From: Microvirga sp.
GTDB lineage: Bacteria; Pseudomonadota; Alphaproteobacteria; Rhizobiales; Beijerinckiaceae
Reading direction: 5' to 3'
Length of the DNA stretch: 64,000 nt
Assembly (NCBI RefSeq): GCF_014699075.1
Contig: NZ_JACXAB010000021.1
Location: 1-64,000, forward strand
Program-made: the position numbers and the translations under genes
Part shown: one piece after another, positions 54,964 to 63,053 of the stretch
Layout: each line of letters opens with the position of its first letter
How positions within the stretch are numbered: position 1 is the stretch's first letter
The notes under the pieces: generated by a model
Told to the model about the DNA's origin: nothing
Database searches by the model: none
The model's input: only the letters and a program-made list of their open reading frames with translations

Positions 54964-56004
54964 ATGAAACACAGTAGCTATCTTGCCGCGTTCGTTCTCT
55001 GCTCCACGGCATTGACCCAGCCCGCTTATGCGCAATCACAATCAATCACGGTGGGTTGGTACGGAGGCAACTGGGGTGACGCATTCCGCGCCTGCGTCGC
55101 TGAGCCGTTTACCAAGGCAACCGGCATCAGCGTCAGTGCGGAAATTGGCACCTCGACAGTGACCCTATCCAAGCTGCAGCAGCAGAAGGGATCCCCCACC
55201 ATTGATGTCGCTTGGATGGATGGCGGCATCAGCGAACTCGCCCTTGCGGCCGACGTGGTGGATAACCTGGATGCCGGCGCAATCAGCAATCTCTCGAATG
55301 CTCTTCCGGAATCGGTCTACAAGTCCGGCTCAACCACCTATGCGGTCAGCACCGGCTACTACTCACTTGGCCTAACTTACAACACGAAGGAGGTGAAGGA
55401 AGCCCCAACCTCGTGGAATGATCTTTGGAAGAAGGAATTTGAGGATACGGTAACGATCCCGTCCCCGTCGAATTCCGCCGGGGTGCCATTCATCATGTTC
55501 CTGTCGCAGATTTGGAGCGTGCCGGAGGGTGATCTGTCAGAGACGTTCAAGAAGATCAAGGACCTCAAGGCGGCACTGTTCTTCGACTCCTCCGGAGCAG
55601 CCACCAACGCCTTTCAGAGTGGCGAGGCGGTCATCGGCGCTCACTTCAACGTCGGCGCGTGGGATATGGCGGATAAAGGCCTGCCGATTGGCTTCGTCGT
55701 GCCGAAGGAAGGCGCCTGGGCGACTGATGCCCGGCTTCATCTGGTGAAGGGGACCAGCAAGAAGGAAGCGGCCCAGAAGTTCATCAATCAGGCTCTCACT
55801 CCTGAGTCTTCGGCGTGCTTGGCCGAAAAGCTCTATCTCGGTCCCTCGGTGAAAGGTGTTCAAGTCAAAGCAGACGTAGCGCGGAAGTTGCCGTGGGGTG
55901 AGAAGGGTTCGGTCAAGGACCTGAAACTCTTCGACTGGGTGAATATCAACGAACAACGGAGCAAAATCGTCGACACCTGGAATCGCGAGATCGCGCGCAA
56001 GTAA
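54964..56004 (+). CDS. ABC transporter substrate-binding protein (PotD/family 1 type)
   Basis: This 346-aa protein has a clear Sec signal (HSSYLAAFVLCSTALTQPAYA) and AGAGGAG before the start. The mature protein is polyamine-binding-protein-like (VGWYGGNWGDAFRACVAEPF, IDVAWMDGGISELALAADVV, APTSWNDLWKKEFEDTV). It is the first gene of the operon, divergent from the GlxA-type regulator. The terminal enzyme of the operon points to a proline-type ligand such as hydroxyproline or a betaine. Confidence 0.9.
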   Translation: MKHSSYLAAFVLCSTALTQPAYAQSQSITVGWYGGNWGDAFRACVAEPFTKATGISVSAEIGTSTVTLSKLQQQKGSPTIDVAWMDGGISELALAADVVDNLDAGAISNLSNALPESVYKSGSTTYAVSTGYYSLGLTYNTKEVKEAPTSWNDLWKKEFEDTVTIPSPSNSAGVPFIMFLSQIWSVPEGDLSETFKKIKDLKAALFFDSSGAATNAFQSGEAVIGAHFNVGAWDMADKGLPIGFVVPKEGAWATDARLHLVKGTSKKEAAQKFINQALTPESSACLAEKLYLGPSVKGVQVKADVARKLPWGEKGSVKDLKLFDWVNINEQRSKIVDTWNREIARK

Positions 56005-56038
56005 CAGCCGATCCAAGAGCCAAGGTACATCGTTCGCC

Positions 56039-57097
56039 ATGACCGCCCCATTGTTGAACATCACGAAGCTGTCAAAGCACTTTGGGAGGCAAGCGGCCCT
56101 GTCGGACGTCAATCTTGAGGTCGAGCAAGGCGAATTCATCGCTCTGCTCGGCCCATCAGGGTGCGGTAAGACTACTCTGCTGCGCTGTATTGCAGGATTT
56201 CTAAAGCCCGATAGCGGATCCATTCGGATCACGGGAGAGGATGTCACCCGGCTCCCACCCTACCTCAGACCGTTGAACACGGTTTTCCAGAACTACGCGC
56301 TCTTTCCCCACATGTCCGTGGAAGATAATGTGGCTTATGGACCCCGCCGTCGAGGGGCGACTAAAAAGGACGCTCTCTCCCAGGCAGCCGACGCCCTCGA
56401 GTTGGTTGGGCTTTCTGGTTTTGCCGGCCGCTTTCCACGCCAGCTCTCAGGCGGCCAACAGCAACGCGTCGCGCTGGCTCGAGCAATCGTCAACCGTCCC
56501 AAGCTTCTTCTGCTGGATGAGCCTTTGAGCGCGCTCGATCTAAAGCTGCGCAAGCGCGTCCAGATCGAGCTTAAACACCTCCAGGAGAAGCTCGGCATCG
56601 CCTTCGTGTTCGTGACTCACGATCAGGAGGAAGCACTGACCATGGCGGACCGGGTCGTCGTCATGAGCGGTGGTCGCATTGAACAGGTGGGCCGCGGAGA
56701 GGACATCTATCGTGCACCGGCGACCCGCTTCGTCGCAGATTTCATTGGGGAAGCCAATCTGCTTCCCTGCTCAATCCTGCCCGATGGCAGCTTGATGACG
56801 AGTGTCGGCGCACTTTCGGTACGACCGAAGTTACGGCCAAAAGGCGACAACCTCGTCGCGGTGCTGCGCCCCGAACAGGTAAGCCTGCTACCAGATGGCG
56901 CAATGGAGGGCCTTTCTACCGTCCCAGCTGTCGTCGAGGATGTCATCCACGTCGGGAGCCACGTGATGGTGAATGCACGAGTTGGCGACACAGTCATCAC
57001 CAGCCGTGTCAGCGGTCAATTACCCGCGCAGGTCGTCAAGGGAGCCCGTCTTCACGTGGGCTTTCGGCCGGACGACCTGCACCTGATTGGGGATTAA
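56039..57097 (+). CDS. ABC transporter ATP-binding protein (PotA-like)
   Basis: This 352-aa protein has Walker [21 protein letters not shown], signature [22 protein letters not shown] and switch VTHDQEEAL intact, followed by a TOBE domain (about 270-352). It powers the permeases that follow. It lies 34 bp after the binding-protein gene. Confidence 0.9.
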   Translation: MTAPLLNITKLSKHFGRQAALSDVNLEVEQGEFIALLGPSGCGKTTLLRCIAGFLKPDSGSIRITGEDVTRLPPYLRPLNTVFQNYALFPHMSVEDNVAYGPRRRGATKKDALSQAADALELVGLSGFAGRFPRQLSGGQQQRVALARAIVNRPKLLLLDEPLSALDLKLRKRVQIELKHLQEKLGIAFVFVTHDQEEALTMADRVVVMSGGRIEQVGRGEDIYRAPATRFVADFIGEANLLPCSILPDGSLMTSVGALSVRPKLRPKGDNLVAVLRPEQVSLLPDGAMEGLSTVPAVVEDVIHVGSHVMVNARVGDTVITSRVSGQLPAQVVKGARLHVGFRPDDLHLIGD

Positions 57098-57101
57098 AGC
57101 C

Positions 57102-57935
57102 ATGAGCACGACAGCCCGTAGGGTGAGCCTGCTTGTCGGCCTCCCGTCTCTCTTTTTCTTGGCGTTCTTCCTCGCTCCGATGACGGTGGTCGCCCTCGCC
57201 AGTCTGACAGACGCGAGTGGCAACCTGACATTTGTCAACTATGCCCGCATCCTACTCGACCAGTATCACTGGGACGTGCTGTGGGTGACCTTCAGGATCG
57301 GTGCGATCACAACCATCGCCTGCGTCCTCATTGGCTACCCATTGGCGTGGTACCTGGTGCGCATCGTCGATTGGAGGCCGTGGCGGCGGGTCTGCGTCAT
57401 CCTGCTGATCGTCCCGCTCTTTACCAGTAATATTGTTCGTTCCTTCGGCTGGATGGTTCTGCTCGGACGCAATGGCCTCGTGAACGATAGCCTGCAGACC
57501 CTAGGCCTCATCGAGCGCCCCATCCGATTTATCGGAATCGAGCTCGGCATCGTGATCGGTCTAGTCTACATCCTGTTGCCCTTCATCGTACTGGCGGTGG
57601 GCAATTCGGTGGCGGATGTTGACCCCTCGCTGGAGCAGGCGTCGGCCGATCTGGGAGCCAGACCGGCGACGACCTTCTGGACCGTCACATTCCCGCTATG
57701 CCTTCCCGGCCTGATGGCAGGTGCCGTCATGGTCTTCATGCTCGCAGTCAGTGCCTACGTGACGCCGGCACTGCTCAGTGGGGGGCGGATCACCGTCTTC
57801 TCCATGCTGATATTCCAGCAATACAGCTCCGTATTCGATTTCAATTACGGTGGAGCGTTGAGCATCACGATGCTTGTTCTCACCCTTGTCCTTGTCGCCA
57901 CTGCGGGACGCGTTGGCGCAACAAAAGGGGCATGA
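57102..57935 (+). CDS. ABC transporter permease (PotB-like)
   Basis: The protein has 277 aa from the ATG at 57102, 4 bp after the ATPase stop; the ATG at 57087 would overlap it. Six membrane helices are predicted, with an EAA loop LEQASADLGARPATTFWTVT. It pairs with the next permease. Confidence 0.88.
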   Translation: MSTTARRVSLLVGLPSLFFLAFFLAPMTVVALASLTDASGNLTFVNYARILLDQYHWDVLWVTFRIGAITTIACVLIGYPLAWYLVRIVDWRPWRRVCVILLIVPLFTSNIVRSFGWMVLLGRNGLVNDSLQTLGLIERPIRFIGIELGIVIGLVYILLPFIVLAVGNSVADVDPSLEQASADLGARPATTFWTVTFPLCLPGLMAGAVMVFMLAVSAYVTPALLSGGRITVFSMLIFQQYSSVFDFNYGGALSITMLVLTLVLVATAGRVGATKGA

Positions 57936-57936
57936 G

Positions 57937-58722
57937 ATGATCACTCTTCTAATCCGCATCGTCTCCTTAGCCGCCCTGCTGTATCTCGTTCTCCCTCTGG
58001 TGGTCATCGTTGGATCTTCGCTGACGAACACGAGCTTTCTCGCCTTCCCGCCACAGGGGCTCACTCTGACTTGGTTCGGCAAGGTCATAACGGACGCGTC
58101 CTACGTATCCTCCTTTGTGACGAGCACTGTGCTTGCGGCGTTCGCCACGGCGGTAGCAATTCTCTTCGCAGTTCCGTCTGCCTTGGCGATCGCGCGATAC
58201 AACTTTCCGGGCAAGCGGGCGCTTTCCGCTATTCTGATGTCGCCCCTCATACTTCCACACGTGGTGCTGGGAGCCGCTCTCCTACAGTATGGGACGGCGA
58301 TCGGCCTCACCCGCAATTTTCTGGCGCTGTTGGTCGGGCATATCGTAATCATCACGCCTTTTGTACTCAGGGCGGTGCTGCCGCAGCTCACTGAGGAGCA
58401 GAAAAGCCTCGAAGAGGCCTCGGCGGATCTGGGAGGGCGGCCCGTAACCACGTTCTTTCTGGTCACGTTCCCGCAGATCCGGAGCGGCATTCTCAGCGGT
58501 GCGATCTTTGCCTTCATCTCCTCCTGGATCAACGTAGAGCTGAGCATCTTCAACACGACAGCCGAACTGACGACCATTCCGGTCAAGCTGTTCAACTACG
58601 TCCAGTACACGATCGACCCCACCATCGCCGCAGTATCGGCGGTCACCATCCTGGTGGCGGCGCTCGTCATCATAATTCTCGATTTCACTCTCGGTCTCGA
58701 CGTCCTGTCGGAGCGCCGCTGA
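57937..58722 (+). CDS. ABC transporter permease (PotC-like)
   Basis: The protein has 261 aa from the ATG at 57937, two bases after the previous stop (TGAGATG); the upstream frame is a shadow. Six helices are predicted, with an EAA loop LEEASADLGGRPVTTFFLVT. It completes the importer. Confidence 0.88.
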   Translation: MITLLIRIVSLAALLYLVLPLVVIVGSSLTNTSFLAFPPQGLTLTWFGKVITDASYVSSFVTSTVLAAFATAVAILFAVPSALAIARYNFPGKRALSAILMSPLILPHVVLGAALLQYGTAIGLTRNFLALLVGHIVIITPFVLRAVLPQLTEEQKSLEEASADLGGRPVTTFFLVTFPQIRSGILSGAIFAFISSWINVELSIFNTTAELTTIPVKLFNYVQYTIDPTIAAVSAVTILVAALVIIILDFTLGLDVLSERR

Positions 58723-58751
58723 GGGAAGCTGAAGCGACAAGGAGCCTTATT

Positions 58752-59765
58752 ATGCGACAGCAAGACGTATTCGACGTGATCTATACCCATACCGAGGGTG
58801 AGCCCCTATGCATCATCCACAGCGGGATCCCCTATCCCACTGGATCCAATATTCTGGAGAAGCGCCGTTTCCTCGAGCAGAACTATGACTGGCTGCGTTG
58901 CGCCCTGATGCGCGAACCCCGTGGCCACAAGGACATGTTCGGCGTCTTCCTGACTCCACCGTCGAGTACTGAGTACGATGCCGGCCTCATCTACATCGAC
59001 GGCACTCAGTATTCGCATATGTGCGGGCACGGAACCATTGCGGTTGCCATGGCTATGGTCGCCCTCGGTTTGGTCCGGCGCGGAGAAAACGGCCGTACGA
59101 CGATCCGCTTTGAGACGACAGCCGGTCTCGTCGTGGCCGAGGTCGCGAGTGAGGGGCCGGAAGTTCAGTGGACTCGATTTGAGAACGTCCCGGCCTATGT
59201 GGCGGCCCAGGATGTGCCCTTTGAGCTGCCGGGGGTTGGTCAACTCAAGGCCGATATCGCCTGGGGTGGAAACTATTTTGGCATAATCGACCTTCGTGGC
59301 ACGTCGCTTCGCATCTCGCCAGAGAACGGCACCGAGCTCTCGCGTCTTGGCATCATCGCCCGCGAACAGCTTCGCGAGAAGGTGGCCATTCAGCATCCTG
59401 CCTCGAAGCACATCAACAACTTCAACTTTGTGACTTTTTGGCACGAGCCCACGATTGAAGGCGCGTTCTACAAGAACGTCCATGTGTTCTCCGCCGGTCA
59501 GCTCGACCGCTCGCCGGGCGGCACAGGTACCAGCGCCATGATGGCAATGTTCGAGGCCAGGAATCAGTTGAAGCTTAATCAGCCTATCAAGTCAGAGGGC
59601 CTTCTCGGCAGCGGAACATTCGAGGGATGCCTGGTCGGCGAGACCAGCCTCAATGGCACGCGTGCCGTTCGCCCCACCGTGAAGGGCACGGCAAGCATTC
59701 TAGGTACGGCTCGCTGGGTGATCGATCGCAATGATCCTGTGGGGGCTGGCTTCCTCATTGCTTGA
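58752..59765 (+). CDS. Proline racemase family protein with Cys/Gly active-site pair
   Basis: This 337-aa protein has the family's first site MCGHGTIA with Cys91. The second site, DRSPCGTGT in proline racemase and hydroxyproline 2-epimerase and DRSPTGTG in trans-3-hydroxyproline dehydratase, reads DRSPGGTGT here, with Gly256. A one-base epimerase reaction needing two Cys is therefore unlikely; a dehydratase-like or other proton-transfer reaction is more plausible. It is 29 bp after the permease gene, at the end of the importer operon, so it probably acts on the imported proline derivative. Confidence 0.85.
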   Translation: MRQQDVFDVIYTHTEGEPLCIIHSGIPYPTGSNILEKRRFLEQNYDWLRCALMREPRGHKDMFGVFLTPPSSTEYDAGLIYIDGTQYSHMCGHGTIAVAMAMVALGLVRRGENGRTTIRFETTAGLVVAEVASEGPEVQWTRFENVPAYVAAQDVPFELPGVGQLKADIAWGGNYFGIIDLRGTSLRISPENGTELSRLGIIAREQLREKVAIQHPASKHINNFNFVTFWHEPTIEGAFYKNVHVFSAGQLDRSPGGTGTSAMMAMFEARNQLKLNQPIKSEGLLGSGTFEGCLVGETSLNGTRAVRPTVKGTASILGTARWVIDRNDPVGAGFLIA

Positions 59766-59842
59766 ACAATGTGGTGAGAGCCCCAGAGACGTATGCCACG
59801 CCGGTAGCCCCGTCGTTCGGTAAGTACAGATGTATTGGAAAG

Positions 59843-59873
59843 CCCGACCTGCCATGCTCTCGCACAGGTCGGG
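59843..59873 (+). terminator. Possible terminator hairpin after the importer operon
   Basis: CCCGACCTG and CAGGTCGGG form a perfect 9-bp stem with a 13-nt loop, 77 bp after the operon's last stop codon. Only two T's follow, so it may be an incomplete terminator or a processing hairpin. The rest of 59766-60383 holds no gene I can support. Confidence 0.4.
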
Positions 59874-60383
59874 TTCACGGGTTGGACCCTGGGAGAATAT
59901 CTCCCAGGCGGCCTTGCTCAATCTGCGGGACGAAGACCCGCGCGAGGTCGGAGTGGGTCGGGATACCCGGTCTCCCCGATAGTTCCGAACGAACGTTCAT
60001 GTCGGCAGGCAAGTCCCTCGCTGGAGAGAAAGCTGAACGAGCAGCATTCCTGATCTGGTGCGAAACTTGGAAACCCAAGTGGCGTCAGTGTTGTTGACGA
60101 GGGTGGATGGAGATGAGAGGCCCTATCGCAAAAATAGAGCGTGAGCGTTGTCGTAATTGTGTCCCTTAAGTCTTGGCTGTCATGTCTAGTGAGAATGTCA
60201 GCCACTGGCAGCATCGTGCCGGACACAGATAAAAGCTTGTGGGCCCATGAGAGTCGTAGCCAAGCCGGAGAGGATGGCTGCCACCTCCGGTGCCGTCTAG
60301 ATGCTTACAAGTTTCAAGGGGAGATCCTTGGTGGGCCACCTATAGGGTGAGCCAGACATAACGTTGTTTGCGGGGATTAAACT

Positions 60384-61087
60384 CTAACCACGCGGCGCTC
60401 TCCATCCGGCCGCAAGCGCCTCGCTCTCTGAGCAGAACCACCGCTCACCGGCACCCTCATTAATCTGGGTGCGGTCATAATCGCGACTGCCGGGCACGTG
60501 AAATATCCAGTCACCCTTGGTGTTGATGTTGCCTTTAATCTTGCAGCCGCTCGTGCCAGCCGGCGGCTTAGAAGCAGCAGCCGGCCCTGAAACGGTAGAA
60601 GGGCTGTCTCTCCGATCGCCCCTGCGCCAATCCCAGGGTGGCGTGAAGCCTCCGGCCCAAACTCCCCGCTTGGCCTTCTTGGCCCCGTTCTCATGGCTGA
60701 CATAATCCGTGCTGTACTGCCGGTAGGCGACGGCATATCCCTGCTGAACCAGCCAGCCGTTCAGGTCCTCGCCCCCGGCAGAGCACACAGCCACGACCCG
60801 GTTATAGCGATCGATATCCCTTTGCTCGCAGGAGACATTCGCAGTGCCAATCTTATCCGAGAGAGCGAAGGCCGCCTGCTACCGCAACGGTATGCCTTGC
60901 CGTCCGAGCTCTGGCAGGTCTGGGCGCTTTCGGGAGCGTCAACGCCGTGGAAACGGATGCGCGTACCTCTGATCTCCAGCGTGTCACCGTCGGTCACGCT
61001 GGCGCGGCCAATGATTGGTTCAGCTAAGATCGGAGTTGCAGACAGCAGAAGGGTGAAAAGAGCAAGAGACGTCCGGATCATAGGCAT
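60384..61087 (-). pseudogene. Secreted thermonuclease gene with a frameshift
   Basis: Starting at the ATG at 61087, a Sec signal (IRTSLALFTLLLSATPILA) precedes an SNase domain (DGDTLEIRGTRIRFHGVDAP, then QSSDGKAYRCGSR). There the frame breaks. A single missing base near 60885 would join it to AAFALSDKIGTANVSCEQRD and RYNRVVAVCSAGGEDLNGWL, followed by a C-terminal Cys-containing module (CKIKGNINTKGDWIFHVPGS...GERWFCSESEALAAGWR) seen in rhizobial nucleases. The frame ends at 60384. It is a recent pseudogene or a sequencing error; all other parts look intact. Confidence 0.7.
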
Positions 61088-61177
61088 TCTAGATTGAGCG
61101 AGTGACAATAAGCTAATTCGGTACCTGAAAAGGCGTTGGGGTAATAGACCTAATCTTTAGTTCGCCCGACGCGACCT

Positions 61178-62029
61178 TCACGGTCTCCGACCATCACCTC
61201 GGACGAGAGTTCTCTCGCAAAGCCCTGGTGCGTTAGGGAAACCGACAACACTCCCGCGAGCTGCGTTCCACATTTCCTCATTGACGAGCCTGCAAAACAG
61301 TTCTTGTGATGTTGGGCTTGGGAGACCCGATCTATCAGAGACCATAGCTAAACAAACGTGTGGAGATAGTGGAGCAATATGCGTCCGTACATGGCTTCCT
61401 TTCTCCTGCATCATCAACATGATCCTGTCGCCTGTAATAAACGACAGTCCTGGCTGAGTAAGGCGGATTACTCGCTTGTGGCATTTCGAATGAGACGCCA
61501 GGAGTTCAGACTTTTCCACTTGCTGAGCGATCGCGACGAGAACCCCATGTTTAAGCATGGTTACTCGATCGCCTTTCTCGAATCCAACCTTGATTTCGTC
61601 GGGAACAAACGACAGATCTTGTATGTCGAAGCCCCCTCCGGACGCCAAGGCCTCTGAGATGCCTTGGTTTACTTTCGGACGCATCTCATCGATAGCCCAC
61701 GGTGTCCTGAGCAGCGACGCAAGAAAGAACCGAGCTAGCATCAGATAATCTGCAGGCTGTGGCCTGAAATGGATGTCGCTAATCAACCGGTTTGCGACCT
61801 CCAAGTACGGGTTGTCAACCATGCTGGTCATGACGTCGTGCTCCAGTGTATGGTCCAAGCCGTCTTGAAGTGAGAGCGCGTATAGATTGTCCTGCCCCAA
61901 GATCGATCTAGGGCTGTTGCTATAGTATCTAACCTCTCCATCAGACTTAACGAAACGGAATACCTCGTTCGATACTTCCGGCCTCTGCCACCGGGAGAGG
62001 TGGCTTACAGGGACATAGTGATGATACAT
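61178..62029 (-). CDS. DUF4238 domain protein
   Basis: The protein has 283 aa from the ATG at 62029; a GTG at 62062 would add 11 residues. It opens with the DUF4238 signature HHYVPVSHLSRW. Later parts also fit: YSNSPRSILGQDNLYAL, HTLEHDVMTSMVDNP, a helical middle, and FITGDRIMLMMQ with PLSPHVCLAM near the C-terminus. DUF4238 proteins are scattered accessory proteins of unknown biochemical role and are often found in variable islands. It is 14 bp after the membrane-protein gene on the same strand. Confidence 0.75.
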   Translation of the reverse strand: MYHHYVPVSHLSRWQRPEVSNEVFRFVKSDGEVRYYSNSPRSILGQDNLYALSLQDGLDHTLEHDVMTSMVDNPYLEVANRLISDIHFRPQPADYLMLARFFLASLLRTPWAIDEMRPKVNQGISEALASGGGFDIQDLSFVPDEIKVGFEKGDRVTMLKHGVLVAIAQQVEKSELLASHSKCHKRVIRLTQPGLSFITGDRIMLMMQEKGSHVRTHIAPLSPHVCLAMVSDRSGLPSPTSQELFCRLVNEEMWNAARGSVVGFPNAPGLCERTLVRGDGRRP

Positions 62030-62043
62030 GGAGCCAGTTTCCG

Positions 62044-62343
62044 TTACCCATTCCTTGTCCACTCCGAGTGAGCAAACTGGGTGAATTGCCTAACGCCTTG
62101 CCCAGATTTGCGGGTGAAAATCCGGATGTTGTACAGCGTATACCAAGCGACGAATGGGACGGCTATAAGGGTTCCGATAATCCAGTACAGGGCCCAACTA
62201 TCCGGCGGCGGCGGCGGCGGCGGCGGTCGGCCAGGGCCACCGACGAGGCAGAAGAGCCCTGAGAATAGCCAAATGCCAACCATTATGAAGTAGGTGGCTG
62301 CCCGTGAGATGAAGAACCAAGCGAACCAAAGCGCCGTGCTCAT
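62044..62343 (-). CDS. Small membrane protein with poly-proline loop
   Basis: The protein has 99 aa from the ATG at 62343, with AGGGG 7 bases upstream. Two predicted membrane helices (ALWFAWFFISRAATYFIMVG and ALYWIIGTLIAVPFVAWYTL) flank a loop with eight consecutive prolines, encoded by a (CGG)8 tract on the plus strand (62203-62226). The function is unknown. Simple-repeat slippage there could alter the loop length. Confidence 0.6.
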   Translation of the reverse strand: MSTALWFAWFFISRAATYFIMVGIWLFSGLFCLVGGPGRPPPPPPPPDSWALYWIIGTLIAVPFVAWYTLYNIRIFTRKSGQGVRQFTQFAHSEWTRNG

Positions 62344-62379
62344 ATGCAACCCCTAGCCAGATGGTGCGGAGGTAATTTG

Positions 62380-63000
62380 CTAGAACGCATTTCGAAATTT
62401 CCTAAGTATTGATTGAAAGCGTCCAATCGTGCCAGTTTCCTCGATCACGGACCTTATCTTAGAGCTATTGGTGGGATAGAGAAATGCTGTTGTGATATGC
62501 GGCACACCCTTTGCATCGAGACGACTTTGAAAGACCTCTGTTGCGTATGTGAACTCACTACGCTCGTGACCCGACAACACCACCAGACTTACTCGTTCAA
62601 AAAGATCTAGGCTCAGGATGCCATCGATATGTTCGTCGATCAGAGTGCATGCTATCGCACTGCGCTCGCGAAGCTTCACTGACGAGCTATTTTTGTTCGA
62701 AAGACATATTGGGAGAACATCAGCAAAAGTAATCGGTGACGCGTCGACTTGTCGGCATTCGCGCTTGAGGGCAGCTGTCCCAAACTCGGGACGGCCGTCG
62801 GCTTTTGCAACCTGACAGTAGGCGACGTTCCAGAAGGCACATCGAGGATGTTCGGTAAAGTCATATGGTCCGATCCTCGATATTATTTCCTCATCGATTT
62901 GGGGCTCCCGACCTACGAACAGGACCAATGGGAAATCGTGAGTGAGGGTCTTCGATCCATAATAGACGAGGGATGGATGACGGTTGATTTGGTTACTCAT
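62380..63000 (-). CDS. Hypothetical protein linked to an ADP-ribosylglycohydrolase
   Basis: This 206-aa protein has GGAGG 8 bases before the ATG. The opening strand-loop LVLFVGREP (residues 26-34) looks like a nucleotide- or base-binding Rossmann-type start, followed by a Cys/Trp motif (PRCAFWNVAYCQVAKADG). A middle segment has acidic residues (LIDEHIDGILSLDLF). I know no family for it; a uracil-glycosylase-like fold is one guess. It directly follows the ADP-ribosylglycohydrolase gene, with 53 bp between them, and may act in the same process. Confidence 0.65.
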   Translation of the reverse strand: MSNQINRHPSLVYYGSKTLTHDFPLVLFVGREPQIDEEIISRIGPYDFTEHPRCAFWNVAYCQVAKADGRPEFGTAALKRECRQVDASPITFADVLPICLSNKNSSSVKLRERSAIACTLIDEHIDGILSLDLFERVSLVVLSGHERSEFTYATEVFQSRLDAKGVPHITTAFLYPTNSSKIRSVIEETGTIGRFQSILRKFRNAF

Positions 63001-63053
63001 ACTCGAACCTCCAAGGGGTGAGGGCAGTGGTGGGGGTTATCAAATTTGGTTTA

